Shown one piece after another: positions 19,333 through 28,551 of a DNA stretch of 64,000 nt. Origin of the DNA: Pannonibacter sp. XCT-53 (GTDB lineage: Bacteria; Pseudomonadota; Alphaproteobacteria; Rhizobiales; Stappiaceae); contig NZ_JAABLQ010000001.1 of the NCBI RefSeq assembly GCF_009915765.1, forward strand, positions 1,178,001 to 1,242,000. The letters are read 5' to 3'. Both the position numbers and the translations under genes were made by a program. The notes beneath the pieces are model-generated. The model was not told where the DNA came from and made no database searches. It saw nothing but the letters and a program-made list of their open reading frames with translations. Positions within the stretch are counted from its first letter, which is position 1, and each line of letters opens with the position of its first letter.

Positions 19333-21732
19333 TCAGAGGCCGCCGGTCGAGACCTGGGTGTCGCCGATCGTCCGCAGCCCGAAGCGGAAGAAGACGGTGC
19401 GGTCAACCGGCTCCTTGTTGTTGCGGCTGCGGTCTTCCTGGTAGGCGACCGACAGCGAGAAGCCCTCGTCGTCGTAGCCGATGCCGAGCCCGTCCTGCAC
19501 CACGTTGCGGTTTTCCATGTCGTAGCGCAGCGAGCCGAAGACGCGCCAGTTGTCGCTGAGGCGCAGGCTTGCGGCCCCGAGCACTTCCTCGCGCGGCTTG
19601 TCGATGCCGAGATCGGGCTGGGCGCCAAGGAAGGCATAGGCGAGCGTGCTGACCACCGGGCCATAGGTTGCCGTCGCCTGGGCCTGCACCCGACGGATCG
19701 CGAAATTGTCGTCGTCGAAGCGGGCCTGGGCACCGAACCGCACGCCGTAGCGCGTGTCGAAATAGGCGCTGCCGACATAGTCGGAGTTGCGCGTTTCCAG
19801 ACCGGAGTTGCGCGTCGCGCCGAGCAGGTCCGTGTAGGTGTAGGAGTTCTTGCCGGCCAGATGGAACGAGCGGCCGAACATGGTGCTCAGATACTGGCCG
19901 CCGTCGAACTGCAGCTTGTAGTTCAGGCCGATGTTGGCACGCGTGCCGCCTTCGGCCCGGTCGAAGCCGGAGAACTTGTCGTAGTCGAACAGCGTGGTGG
20001 CATCGAAGACGAGGCTCTGGGCGTCGTCGTTCGGCAGCTGGCCGATGCGCTGCTCGTCCGGGCGCACGATGATCTGCGCCACCGGCTCGATGATCTGGTT
20101 GCCGCCGTCGAAGGTGACGACGAAGGGATAGCGGTACTCCATGCCCGCTGCCGGCATGAAGCGGCCGGCGAAGGCATCGCCCGTGAGCGAGCTGATGTTC
20201 TTGTCCTGCGAGGCCAGGAAGAACAGGTCGCCGCGCACATAGGCAAAGGGCGTGAAGACCTGGCCGATCGGGTCGATCAGGGTGCGGCGCCAGTCGGTCT
20301 GGACGGTCAGGCGCGAGAAGGTGCCGTCGATGCCGCGGAACCGGTCCACGCCGTTGAAGGCAAAGGCGTCGGTCTTGTTGCGGTGCAGACTGGTGAAGTT
20401 GCTCGACAGCGACAGCTCGCCGCCGGCAATCGGGTTCTCGAACACGTAATCGTAGTCGACGACCGGCAGCACGTAGGGCTGCTTGTCCTGCAGGCTGCGG
20501 CCCACCGGCGAGAAACGGCCGACAGGATCATGACCGTCGCGCGAGGAATCGTAGTCCTCCTGCGAGATCTGGAAGGCATAGGCCTTGACCGACAGGGCGT
20601 TGCGCTCGGTCTCGCCGGCCAGATAGATCTGCGAGACCTCGTCGCTCTTGGCAAAGCTCACGCTGTCGTAGTCGCGCAGGAAGGCGCGGTCGGTCTTGTG
20701 CGTGAGGTCCCAGCCCCATTTCCAGTCGCGCGAGATGCGGAACTCGCCGTCGGTGTGGATCGCCCCCCGCCAGCGCCGGTCGCCCGACGTGCCGCGGAAC
20801 TCGGACGGCTGGGCCTGGAACAGGCCGGCCGCCGCGACCCGGTAGGAGCCCGAGACGAGCCGCTGGCGCCAGACGGCCTCGCTCAGCACGCCCTGCTTCG
20901 ACAGCGGGGTCAGGGTGACGCCGAGATCGTAGGTGGGATCGAGCGCCCAGTAGTAGGGCAGCGCGACGCCGAAGCCGAGCCGCTCCGAAAAGACGCCGGA
21001 CGGCATCAGGAACCCCGTCTTGCGCTTGACCGTCGGGTCCGGCATCGACAGGTAGGGCATGTAGGCGATCGGCTGGCCGAAGAACTCCAGCGAGGCGTCC
21101 TGGAACTCGACAACCTGCTCCTGCTGGTTGTGGATGATCCGCTGGGCGCGCAGCCGCCACAGCGGCGGCTTGTTCGCCGGACGGTCGGGGCTGGTGTAGA
21201 CGGTGTAGAGGCCGTTCTCGAAGGTGGTGACATTGCCGCCTTCGCGCGTGGCGCGGTCGGCAATGAAGCGGGTGCGCTCGGGCGTGTCGAGCTGCAGCGA
21301 GTTGGCAAAGCCCTGGGCGAAGTCGTCCGAGAGTTCCAGCTCGTTGGTGGTGACGACATTGCCGTCCGGCTCGATGAAGCGCACGTAGCCGCGCGCGACC
21401 ATCTTGCCGGCCTTGCGGTCGAAGTCGACGCGCTCGGCCTCCAGCGTGAAGCCATCGTAGAAGATCTCGACCTTGCCGACGGCCGAGATCACGTCCCGGT
21501 CGAAGTCATAGGTGAGCTCGGTCGCTTCCAGAAGCATCTGGGCATCGGGCTTGATGCGGGCCTGCAGCGCGTTCGCAAGCGAATCCTGGGCAACTGCGGG
21601 GGTGAGGGCCCCCGGCGCCACGATCAGGCTGCAGGCAATGACGAACCCCAGGCCGCGGATACGGATGCCGCGAGCCGGGCGCACAGCGCCACGCGTCAGG
21701 AAGGAGGGGGCGAGAAGCGAGGACCGCGTCAT
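19333..21732 (-). CDS. lptD: LPS assembly outer-membrane protein LptD
   Basis: LptD is the beta-barrel that inserts lipopolysaccharide into the outer leaflet. The 799-residue protein has an N-terminal signal region (cleavage likely after PAVAQ, about residue 49), a short LptA-like domain (LLEATELTYDFDRDVISAVGK), then a long barrel rich in aromatic/Gly alternation. The last residues are TQVSTGGL rather than a terminal aromatic. Its start overlaps the lptG stop by one base. The set lptF-lptG-lptD-surA links LPS export with barrel folding. Confidence 0.93.
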   Translation of the reverse strand: MTRSSLLAPSFLTRGAVRPARGIRIRGLGFVIACSLIVAPGALTPAVAQDSLANALQARIKPDAQMLLEATELTYDFDRDVISAVGKVEIFYDGFTLEAERVDFDRKAGKMVARGYVRFIEPDGNVVTTNELELSDDFAQGFANSLQLDTPERTRFIADRATREGGNVTTFENGLYTVYTSPDRPANKPPLWRLRAQRIIHNQQEQVVEFQDASLEFFGQPIAYMPYLSMPDPTVKRKTGFLMPSGVFSERLGFGVALPYYWALDPTYDLGVTLTPLSKQGVLSEAVWRQRLVSGSYRVAAAGLFQAQPSEFRGTSGDRRWRGAIHTDGEFRISRDWKWGWDLTHKTDRAFLRDYDSVSFAKSDEVSQIYLAGETERNALSVKAYAFQISQEDYDSSRDGHDPVGRFSPVGRSLQDKQPYVLPVVDYDYVFENPIAGGELSLSSNFTSLHRNKTDAFAFNGVDRFRGIDGTFSRLTVQTDWRRTLIDPIGQVFTPFAYVRGDLFFLASQDKNISSLTGDAFAGRFMPAAGMEYRYPFVVTFDGGNQIIEPVAQIIVRPDEQRIGQLPNDDAQSLVFDATTLFDYDKFSGFDRAEGGTRANIGLNYKLQFDGGQYLSTMFGRSFHLAGKNSYTYTDLLGATRNSGLETRNSDYVGSAYFDTRYGVRFGAQARFDDDNFAIRRVQAQATATYGPVVSTLAYAFLGAQPDLGIDKPREEVLGAASLRLSDNWRVFGSLRYDMENRNVVQDGLGIGYDDEGFSLSVAYQEDRSRNNKEPVDRTVFFRFGLRTIGDTQVSTGGL

Positions 21733-22823
21733 CAGCCGTCTTCCTGATTGAGCAGGATCGTCAATCCCATGAGAACTCCAAACACTCCCGGAGCCCAGGC
21801 GGCAATCAGCGGCGGAACGATACCCGCTCCACCCAAATCACGCGCGAGCTCCGACAGAACGTAAAGCACGAAGCCAGACAGGATTCCACCCAGAATCATC
21901 CGGCCGAGCCCGCCAAAGCGAGAAACCTTGAGCGAAACCGCAGCGGCGATCAGAACCATCGCCAGCAAAAGCAGGGGACGGGCCAGAAGCGTCTGATATT
22001 GAAGCGTATATCGGTACGCGGGCAATCCGGCCCGGCGGGCCAGCTCGATGAAGCGGGGCAAGTCCCAGAACGAGATCGATTCGGGCGCGCCGATGCTTTC
22101 GCGCACTTCCGTGGGCGTGAGGAAGGTGGAGACCTTGTAGGCGCCGTAGCGCTGCGGATCGGCTTCCGTCGTGTAGACGATGGCATCCGTGAGGTTCCAG
22201 TATTCCTCGAACAGCCGCGCCTCGCGTGCCTCGATCCGCTCCTGGAACGTGCCGTCATGGTCGAAGGTGAAGATCGTGACGCCGAGCAGGACCGTGCCCT
22301 GGCCGATGAGCTGCTCGGCATGCAGCACCGATTCGCCGTCAACGCCGTCCTGCCGCAGCCAGACCGAATTGGTGGTCTGGAGCAGGAAGGTTTCCTCCGA
22401 GCCGAAGATGCCGGCTGCCAGGTCGTCGGAGCGCTGCTGCATCCAGACGGCGGCCGGATTGTAGACCATGACCGACAGGATCCCGAGCACCAGCGCGACC
22501 AGGGCCGCGGGGGCCCCGAACTGCCAGACCGAAATGCCGGCCGCGCGGGTCACCACCAGCTCCAGCGCGCGGCTGAGCGTCACGAAGGCGAGGATCGCGC
22601 CGAACAGCACCGCAAAGGGGATGACCTGCTCGAGGAGCAGCGGCACCCGCAGGAGCGAGATCAGGCTGACCCTGAGCACCGAGACATCGCCCCGCTCGCC
22701 GGCGCGGCGCAGGAGCTCCAGCACGTCGAAGAGATAGATGAGGACGGCAGCCAGCAGGAACAGGCCGAGGATGGCCTTGAGGAAGCGGGCGGAAAAATAG
22801 AGCGTGAGCGTGCGGCCGAGCAT
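21732..22823 (-). CDS. lptG: LPS export ABC transporter permease LptG
   Basis: LptG pairs with LptF in the LptB2FG transporter that extracts LPS from the inner membrane. The 363-residue protein has two N-terminal and several C-terminal transmembrane helices flanking a periplasmic beta-jellyroll. MLGRTLTLYFSARFLKAILG is a typical start. It begins 1 nt after the lptF stop and overlaps lptD by one base. Confidence 0.94.
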   Translation of the reverse strand: MLGRTLTLYFSARFLKAILGLFLLAAVLIYLFDVLELLRRAGERGDVSVLRVSLISLLRVPLLLEQVIPFAVLFGAILAFVTLSRALELVVTRAAGISVWQFGAPAALVALVLGILSVMVYNPAAVWMQQRSDDLAAGIFGSEETFLLQTTNSVWLRQDGVDGESVLHAEQLIGQGTVLLGVTIFTFDHDGTFQERIEAREARLFEEYWNLTDAIVYTTEADPQRYGAYKVSTFLTPTEVRESIGAPESISFWDLPRFIELARRAGLPAYRYTLQYQTLLARPLLLLAMVLIAAAVSLKVSRFGGLGRMILGGILSGFVLYVLSELARDLGGAGIVPPLIAAWAPGVFGVLMGLTILLNQEDG

Positions 22824-22824
22824 G

Positions 22825-24009
22825 TCAGGACGTTCCCCCGCCCATGCGGCCCTGCAGGCGTTGCTGCAGCGCGTCCGCCGCCTCGCCGATGCGCTCCGTC
22901 AACCGGCCCATCCAGGCCGGTGCGGCCTGTTCCGAATGCAGGATGGCCCAGATCGCGGCCGCCATGCCGGCGAGCGGCACGAGATAATGGCCCACCATCA
23001 TCGCGTCGTCTCCTGCGGTCAGCGAGGTCACGCCGAAGCCCGCGGTGCGCAGCAGGATGCAGGCGGTCAGCGCGCCGAGGATTGCCATGCCCCGGCTCTG
23101 GCGGGTGGTGCGGGCCTGTCCGAGGAAGGCGAAGACCACCAGCGCGAAGGCGAGCGGATAGAGTGGCTGGCTGAAGCGGCTGTGCAACTCGCCGATCAGC
23201 CGTTCGCGGTTGCCGCGGGCGTAGTCGTCGATGTCGCGCTCGAACATCAGCGCATAGGTGGAGCGTTCGGAGGCCTTGTAGACGGGCTCGCTGGCCTCGG
23301 GGATCAGGCTCGAGAGATCGAAGGCGTAGGACTGGAACCGGACGATGGAAATGTCGCCCTGGCGCTTGGGGCGGCGCTGGATCGTCCCGTTCTGCATGAT
23401 CAGCAGCGTCCGGCCGGCCGCCTCGACGATGTTTCCCTGGTTGGCCTGGTAGGTGAAGATCGTCTCGGGATCGCGGGTGTCGTGCAGCAGCAGCCCGTCG
23501 AGCTTGCCGTCGCCGCTGCGGTTGCGGATGTGGAAGGTCAGCCCGTCCTCAACCGTGATGAAGCGGCCCGGGCGAACGATGTTGGCGACCAGGTCGACGC
23601 GCACCCGGGCAATCTCGTCGCGCAGCTGGGCCAGGCCGAGCGGGGCGACATAGAGGGAAAAGAAGGCGGTGGCGGCCGTGACGGCGAGGGCGAACATCAG
23701 CACCGGCTGCAGCACGAGCCAGCGTGAGCCGCCGGTGGCGTTGATCACGATCAGCTCGCTGTCGCTGGACAGGGCATTGAGGACAAGAATCAGCGCGATC
23801 ATCAGCGCGAAAGGCGCGACGATGACGACAAGGAACGGCATCGCCAGCATCGTGATCGAGATGAACTGGACGATCGTCTGGCCCTTCGAGGTGACGAGAT
23901 CGAGCTGGCGCAGCGCCTGGGTCGCCCAGACCACGCCCGTCATGGCCGCGAGCGTCATGACAAAGACGAGGAGGGAGCGCCGGATGATGTATCGTTCAAG
24001 CGTCTTCAT
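22825..24009 (-). CDS. lptF: LPS export ABC transporter permease LptF
   Basis: LptF is the second permease of the LptB2FG exporter. From ATG 24009 the protein is 394 residues and starts MKTLERYIIRRSLLVFVMTL, as in the family. Six transmembrane segments surround a periplasmic domain. The open frame continues upstream to 24219, but that part does not look coding. It is first in lptF-lptG-lptD-surA-pdxA-rsmA and is divergent from pepA. Confidence 0.93.
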   Translation of the reverse strand: MKTLERYIIRRSLLVFVMTLAAMTGVVWATQALRQLDLVTSKGQTIVQFISITMLAMPFLVVIVAPFALMIALILVLNALSSDSELIVINATGGSRWLVLQPVLMFALAVTAATAFFSLYVAPLGLAQLRDEIARVRVDLVANIVRPGRFITVEDGLTFHIRNRSGDGKLDGLLLHDTRDPETIFTYQANQGNIVEAAGRTLLIMQNGTIQRRPKRQGDISIVRFQSYAFDLSSLIPEASEPVYKASERSTYALMFERDIDDYARGNRERLIGELHSRFSQPLYPLAFALVVFAFLGQARTTRQSRGMAILGALTACILLRTAGFGVTSLTAGDDAMMVGHYLVPLAGMAAAIWAILHSEQAAPAWMGRLTERIGEAADALQQRLQGRMGGGTS

Positions 24010-24221
24010 GCGACCAGCCGCAGCGCCAGCCGTCCGGCGCCTAGTTGCGTTCGTTCCGTGCCCCGGATCCCGCCCGAAGCTCCGATTAGCACGGAAGGTG
24101 GTGAACAGCACGCAAACAAGCGAGCGAATTTGACAATAATTTTCGCAAGGCTTGCGGGTCGGAGGAGGGCGGTCCATCTTGCCCCCACAACAACACCTGC
24201 ACATGGGATACCGCAGCAATC

Positions 24222-25715
24222 ATGAGCAAGCTCACAAAGATCCAGTTCGGCAAGGCCGTGGCCCAGCCGGGCGTTGCCGTCGTTTTTGCCGATGAGGAGC
24301 TGGCCAGCGGCGCGCTTGGCGCCGCCCTTCTGGACAGCCTGAGCGGGGGGCTCGCCCGTGCGGCCAAGGCGGGCAACTTCACCGGCAAGCGCGGGACGCG
24401 CCTCGACCTGATCGCCCCGGCCGGGCTGGACCTTGACCGGCTGATCGTCATCGGCCTCGGCAAGCCGGAGGACATGAAGGGCCTCGACTGGATGAAGCTC
24501 GGCGGCGCCGTGCAGGCGGCCGTCGCAGCCGCCAAGGCCACCCAGGCACTCGTCTATCTGGAGACCGCGAAGGCCGAAGTCACCGGCGAGGCGGCGGCCG
24601 ATTTCGCCCTCGGCGCCGTGCTGCGCAGCCACACGTTCGACACCTACAAGACCAAGAAGGACGAGGACGCCGCCCCGGCCGAGATCACTCTCAACATCGC
24701 CGGCGTCGACCCCAAGGCCGCCAAGAAGGCCTGGAGCGTGCGGGAAGGTCTGGGCGAAGGCGTCATCCTGGCGCGTGATCTCGTCAACGAGCCGGCCAAC
24801 GTGCTGGGCCCGGTCGAGTTCGCAGATCGCGCGGCCAAGCTCGAGAAGCTCGGCGTCGAGATCGAGATCCTGACCGAGAAGGAGATGAAGAAGCTCAAGA
24901 TGGCCGCGCTGCTCGGCGTGGCCCAGGGCTCCGTGCGTCCGCCGCGTCTGGTCATCATGCGCTGGAACGGCGGCAAGAAGGACGAGGCGCCGGTCGCCTT
25001 CGTCGGCAAGGGCGTGGTCTTCGACACCGGCGGCATCTCGATCAAGCCTGCCGCGGGCATGGAAGACATGAAGGGCGACATGGGCGGGGCTGCCGCAGTC
25101 ACCGGTCTCATGCATGCACTCGCCGCGCGCAAGGCCAAGGTCAATGCCATCGGTGTCATTGGCCTGGTCGAGAACATGCCCGACGGCAACGCGCAGCGGC
25201 CGGGTGACATCGTGCGCGCCATGTCCGGCACCACGATCGAGATCCTCAACACCGACGCCGAAGGTCGCCTCGTGCTGGCCGACGCGCTCTGGTACACGCA
25301 GGACCGTTTCAAGCCGAAGTTCATGATCGACCTGGCGACCCTGACCGGCGCCGTGATCATCGCGCTCGGCTCCCAGAACGCCGGTCTGTTCTCCAACAAC
25401 GACGAGCTGGCCCAGCGACTGACGGCGGCGGGCGAGGGCACCGGGGAAACCGTCTGGCGGCTGCCCCTGTCCAAGGCCTATGACAAGCTGATCGACACGC
25501 CCAACGCCGATGTGAAGAACACCGGCGGCCGTACGGCCGGCTCCATCACGGCCGCGCAGTTCCTGCAGCGCTTCGTCAATGACGTGCCGTGGGCGCATCT
25601 CGACGTGGCCGGCACGGCCATGGGCTCCGACAAGACCGAGTTCAGCCAGGGCTGGGCCTCGGGCTTCGGCGTGCGGCTGCTCGACGAGCTGGTCCGCGCC
25701 CATTACGAGGACTGA
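24222..25715 (+). CDS. pepA: Leucyl aminopeptidase (M17)
   Basis: PepA is a hexameric two-metal aminopeptidase. The 497-residue protein has a variable N-terminal macro-like domain and the M17 core: [19 protein letters not shown] (with the active-site Lys), [23 protein letters not shown] (the NTDAEGRL signature) and metal-binding Asp/Glu residues. It is divergent from lptF, an arrangement common in this order. Confidence 0.96.
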   Translation: MSKLTKIQFGKAVAQPGVAVVFADEELASGALGAALLDSLSGGLARAAKAGNFTGKRGTRLDLIAPAGLDLDRLIVIGLGKPEDMKGLDWMKLGGAVQAAVAAAKATQALVYLETAKAEVTGEAAADFALGAVLRSHTFDTYKTKKDEDAAPAEITLNIAGVDPKAAKKAWSVREGLGEGVILARDLVNEPANVLGPVEFADRAAKLEKLGVEIEILTEKEMKKLKMAALLGVAQGSVRPPRLVIMRWNGGKKDEAPVAFVGKGVVFDTGGISIKPAAGMEDMKGDMGGAAAVTGLMHALAARKAKVNAIGVIGLVENMPDGNAQRPGDIVRAMSGTTIEILNTDAEGRLVLADALWYTQDRFKPKFMIDLATLTGAVIIALGSQNAGLFSNNDELAQRLTAAGEGTGETVWRLPLSKAYDKLIDTPNADVKNTGGRTAGSITAAQFLQRFVNDVPWAHLDVAGTAMGSDKTEFSQGWASGFGVRLLDELVRAHYED

Positions 25716-25766
25716 GAGCGGACCTGATGTGGGGCGGGGCGCGGGGCATGTCCGGCCCCGCTGTCC

Positions 25767-25831
25767 GCGATGTCAGGTTGCGATGTCACGCTGCGATGTC
25801 AGGCCGCGATGTCAGGTTGCGATGTCAGGCC
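25767..25831. repeat. Five tandem copies of a 13-bp repeat
   Basis: Units follow the consensus GCGATGTCAGGYY, with copies starting at 25767, 25780, 25793, 25806 and 25819. Only unit 2 differs in the ninth and following bases (CACGCT). It lies just downstream of pepA. Thirteen is not a multiple of three, and no frame is kept across the array. Confidence 0.9.
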
Positions 25832-25857
25832 GCCCGGACGACGGGCGACCTGGCGCC

Positions 25858-25900
25858 GGCCAGTTCAGGCCGGTTCAGGCCAGTTCGGGCCAGTTCGGGC
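25858..25900. repeat. Four tandem copies of a 10-bp repeat
   Basis: Units follow GGCCAGTTCR (copies at 25858, 25868, 25878, 25888), with the second copy GGCCGGTTCA. A fifth partial unit begins at 25898. It lies 27 bp after the 13-bp array and has a different unit length. Confidence 0.85.
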
Positions 25901-25951
25901 CAGCCTGCCGGGGGCACCGGCTGCAGGAGGCGCTGCACAGTCCGTCAACAA

Positions 25952-25979
25952 AAAACCCGCCGGGTGTCCAGCGGGTTTT
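25952..25979 (-). terminator. Terminator hairpin, strongest on the minus strand
   Basis: The stem AAAACCCGC with GCGGGTTTT has a 10-base loop. On the minus strand the stem is followed by TTTTTTG, on the plus strand by a shorter T tract. It lies about 49 nt after the stop of the small minus-strand gene at 26028-26150 and may also stop pepA transcripts. Confidence 0.8.
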
Positions 25980-26027
25980 CAACAGTTTCTGCAGTGTGCG
26001 GGGCACGGGTTATCCCCAGCCGCACCC

Positions 26028-26150
26028 TCAGCAGGCCTTGTAGGCCTGGCAGGCAGTCGCAGGCTCGGTCACGATGAGGCCAAGGGCCGCAGTCGCACCG
26101 GCGAGCCCGAGAACCAGCGTGAAGAACAGCGCGACGCGAACAACCATCAT
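26028..26150 (-). CDS. Small membrane/secreted peptide, 40 residues
   Basis: I do not recognise this gene. From ATG 26150 (a second ATG follows at once) it encodes 40 residues: a short basic start, a hydrophobic stretch VALFFTLVLGLAGATAALGL, then a polar tail ending CQAYKAC with two cysteines six apart. It looks like a cleavable signal peptide with a tiny mature part, or a one-helix membrane peptide. Support for a real gene: a GGGGG Shine-Dalgarno six bases upstream, a stop in good position, and a terminator about 49 nt downstream on the same strand. It is divergent from holC. Confidence 0.6.
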   Translation of the reverse strand: MMVVRVALFFTLVLGLAGATAALGLIVTEPATACQAYKAC

Positions 26151-26367
26151 GAACCCCCGATAACCGGCCCTGAACACCTCGGCAGCCAAGGTCCTTAACG
26201 ACTCGCTGCCAACCCGGGTTCAAAATAAGGCCTGCAAATTTGCGTCCGGTTAATGCTAGGAGTCCCGGCGTCTGTCCATGCGCATTCTGGCGCGTGGCGC
26301 CGAAATGGTTGCGGCCTGTTGCCGGGCTGCATCACCCGCGCCGAGCGAACGAGGGAGACCGGATCCT

Positions 26368-26820
26368 TTGGCCACCGAAGTGCTGTTCTATCACCTGACG
26401 AGCCAGCCGCTGGAGGCGGTCCTGCCGGGTCTTCTGATGAAATGCCTCGAGCGGGACTGGACCGTTGTCGTGCAATGCGGATCGCGCGAACGGGTCGAGG
26501 CGCTGGACGCGCATCTGTGGGCCTTCTCCGACGACAGCTTCCTGCCGCACGGAACCGCCGCGGACGATCATCCCGAGCACCAGCCCGTCTATCTCACGGA
26601 CGGGCCGGACAACCCCAACGGCGCGGTGATCCGCTTTCTGGTCGACCGGGCCGTCCCCGGCAGCATCGAGGGCTATGCCCGCATCGTCCTGCTGTTTGAC
26701 GGGCAGGACCCGGAGGCGCTCGCCGAGGCGCGGGGCCACTGGAAGAGCCTGAAGGCCCAGGGCGCCGAGGTGACCTACTGGCAGCAGAAGCCGAACGGCG
26801 GCTGGGAGCGCAAGGCCTGA
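26368..26820 (+). CDS. holC: DNA polymerase III subunit chi
   Basis: Chi links the clamp loader to single-strand-binding protein. The 150-residue protein begins, with a TTG start at 26368, as (M)ATEVLFYHLTSQPLE, the family N-terminus. A GAGGGAG Shine-Dalgarno precedes it. The GSRERVEALDAHLW and VLLFDGQDPEALAEAR segments match the family. The ATG at 26278 would add 30 residues that do not look conserved. pepA-holC linkage is common in alphaproteobacteria. Confidence 0.9.
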   Translation: MATEVLFYHLTSQPLEAVLPGLLMKCLERDWTVVVQCGSRERVEALDAHLWAFSDDSFLPHGTAADDHPEHQPVYLTDGPDNPNGAVIRFLVDRAVPGSIEGYARIVLLFDGQDPEALAEARGHWKSLKAQGAEVTYWQQKPNGGWERKA

Positions 26821-27354
26821 CTACACGGCCTGATCACACGACCTGTCCCCAAGTCCCGGACACCAGGCTGAACGAGGAGGCGGTGCCGGCCCGCGCGCTG
26901 CCAGCCCGCTGCCCGACCACTGTCAGCCCGCTGCCTGCACGAGCCGTGTCTGACGGTCTCGGGATCATGGCCTGACGCGCCCGTGTTGCGCGGCCGGACG
27001 TCCGGCTTTGCAGATCGTTCAAGGATTGGCCTTCCGGCTTTCAAGTTGTTGCAGCGCCGGCATGGTTTTGATGAGCCGGCTTCGCGCGGCTGCCGTTGCA
27101 TTGGCGGTCGCCTGGCAAATCTTCGCAAGCGGGCGTGACGGTTTCGCGCCCGGCTGACGCGCGGCATTACATGCGGGCAGGGGGGAGGCGTTGCTGTCGG
27201 TGGCCCTGCGAACGCTGACAGGTGCGGAGCGCGTCAAGCGTGAAATTTTAATCAAGGGACCCGATTTTCATTGTGCCCGGGGGGCAAAGGGGGTAACAGG
27301 CCCCCCTGACTGGGTTCCCTCCCTGTTTTGTTCAGGATGGCGGAAGGGCTAAAC
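26821..27354. other. 534-bp gap between holC and nspC with short direct repeats
   Basis: No gene is supported here. Two short repeat pairs are present: GGCCTGACTACAC and GGCCTGATCACAC at 26815-26840 (13-bp unit, overlapping the holC stop), and CTGYCAGCCCGCTGCC at 26898-26913 and 26920-26935 (22-bp period). The last 100 bases are AT-richer and probably hold the nspC promoter. Confidence 0.6.
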
Positions 27355-28452
27355 ATGATCCCCACTCCCTATTATCTCATCGACAAGTCGAAGCTTCTCC
27401 CGAACATGGAGAAGATCGCGTGGCTGCGCGAGACCTCCGGCGCCAAGTCGCTGCTGGCGCTGAAGTGCTTCGCCGCCTGGTCCGTGTTCGACTTCATGTC
27501 GCAGTACATGGACGGTACCACGTCGTCCTCGCTCTACGAGGTGAAGCTCGGCCGGGAGAAATTCCCGGGCGAGACGCATGCCTATTCGGTCGCCTACGCC
27601 GATGACGAGATCGACGAGGTCATCGCCTCGTCCGACAAGATCCTCTTCAACACCATCGGCCAGCTCGAGCGGTTCGACGCCCAGTCGGCCGGTCACGTGC
27701 GTGGCCTGCGCGTCAACCCGGGCGTTTCCACCTCCGGCTTTGACCTGGCCGACCCGGCGCGTCCGTTCTCGCGCCTTGGCGAGCATGACCCGGAGAAGAT
27801 CGCGGCCGTGGTCGACCGGATCTCCGGCTTCATGTTCCACAACAACTGCGAGAACGACGATTTCGACCGCTTCGACGCCATGCTCGGCCATATCGAGCAG
27901 CGTTTCGGCTTCCTGATCCGGCAGATGAACTGGATCAGCCTGGGCGGCGGCATCCATTTCACCGGCGAGGGCTATCCGCTGGAGAAGTTCGCCGAGCGGC
28001 TGAAGCGCTTTGCCGGCGAAAACGAGGTGCAGGTCTATCTGGAGCCGGGCGAGGCCGCGATCACCAAGTCCACCACGCTGGAAGTGACCGTTCTCGACAC
28101 GCTCTACAACGGCAAGAACCTCGCCATCGTCGACAGCTCGATCGAGGCGCACATGCTCGACCTGCTGATCTACCGGCTGAATGCCAAGATGGAGCCGAAT
28201 GCCGGCGACCATGAATGGATGGTCTGCGGCAAGTCGTGCCTGGCCGGCGACATCTTTGGCGAGTTCCGTTTCCCCGCGCCGCTGAAGGCCGGCGACCGGC
28301 TCTCCATGCAGGATGCGGCCGGCTACACGATGGTCAAGAAGAACTGGTTCAACGGCGTGAAGATGCCGGCGATCGCGGTGAAGGAGCTGGACGGCGCGGT
28401 GCGCCTTGCCCGCGACTTCACCTATGCCGACTTCGCAGCCGCCCTTTCCTGA
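27355..28452 (+). CDS. nspC: Carboxynorspermidine/carboxyspermidine decarboxylase
   Basis: NspC is a PLP fold-III decarboxylase that makes spermidine or norspermidine from the carboxylated precursor. From ATG 27355 the protein is 365 residues and begins IPTPYYLIDKSKLLPNMEKI. The PLP lysine lies in SLLALKCFAAW. A GGAAGGG Shine-Dalgarno sits 8-14 nt upstream of this ATG; the ATG at 27337 is less likely. The next gene supplies its substrate, so together they form the alternative aspartate-semialdehyde-dependent polyamine route. Confidence 0.92.
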   Translation: MIPTPYYLIDKSKLLPNMEKIAWLRETSGAKSLLALKCFAAWSVFDFMSQYMDGTTSSSLYEVKLGREKFPGETHAYSVAYADDEIDEVIASSDKILFNTIGQLERFDAQSAGHVRGLRVNPGVSTSGFDLADPARPFSRLGEHDPEKIAAVVDRISGFMFHNNCENDDFDRFDAMLGHIEQRFGFLIRQMNWISLGGGIHFTGEGYPLEKFAERLKRFAGENEVQVYLEPGEAAITKSTTLEVTVLDTLYNGKNLAIVDSSIEAHMLDLLIYRLNAKMEPNAGDHEWMVCGKSCLAGDIFGEFRFPAPLKAGDRLSMQDAAGYTMVKKNWFNGVKMPAIAVKELDGAVRLARDFTYADFAAALS

Positions 28453-28464
28453 TCCTGCTGTGAT

Positions 28465-28521
28465 GCCGCCGTGATGGCGGCGTGACACGTTCCTGAACGC
28501 GGGCCGGCAGCTCCGGCCCGC
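28465..28521 (+). other. Two consecutive hairpins between nspC and the dehydrogenase gene
   Basis: Hairpin 1 (28465-28481) is GCCGCC/GGCGGC with loop GTGAT. Hairpin 2 (28499-28521) is GCGGGCCGG/CCGGCCCGC with loop CAGCT. Neither has a T run. Hairpin 2 ends about 20 nt before the AAGGAGG of the next gene. They could stabilise the upstream message or tune the ratio of the two products. Confidence 0.55.
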
Positions 28522-28551
28522 GCAGTGCCCCTCAAAGACTCAAGGAGGACT

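Noticed and set aside
19137-19778. Upstream extension of the surA frame
   Set aside because: It overlaps the end of lptD in another frame, and the signal peptide at MKKSLLL marks the true start.
24010-24219. Upstream extension of the lptF frame
   Set aside because: The extension has no conserved pattern and covers the likely divergent promoter region with pepA; MKTLERYIIRR is the family start.
25767-25831. Possible CRISPR array
   Set aside because: The units are 13 bp in direct tandem with no spacers, and no cas genes are in the window.
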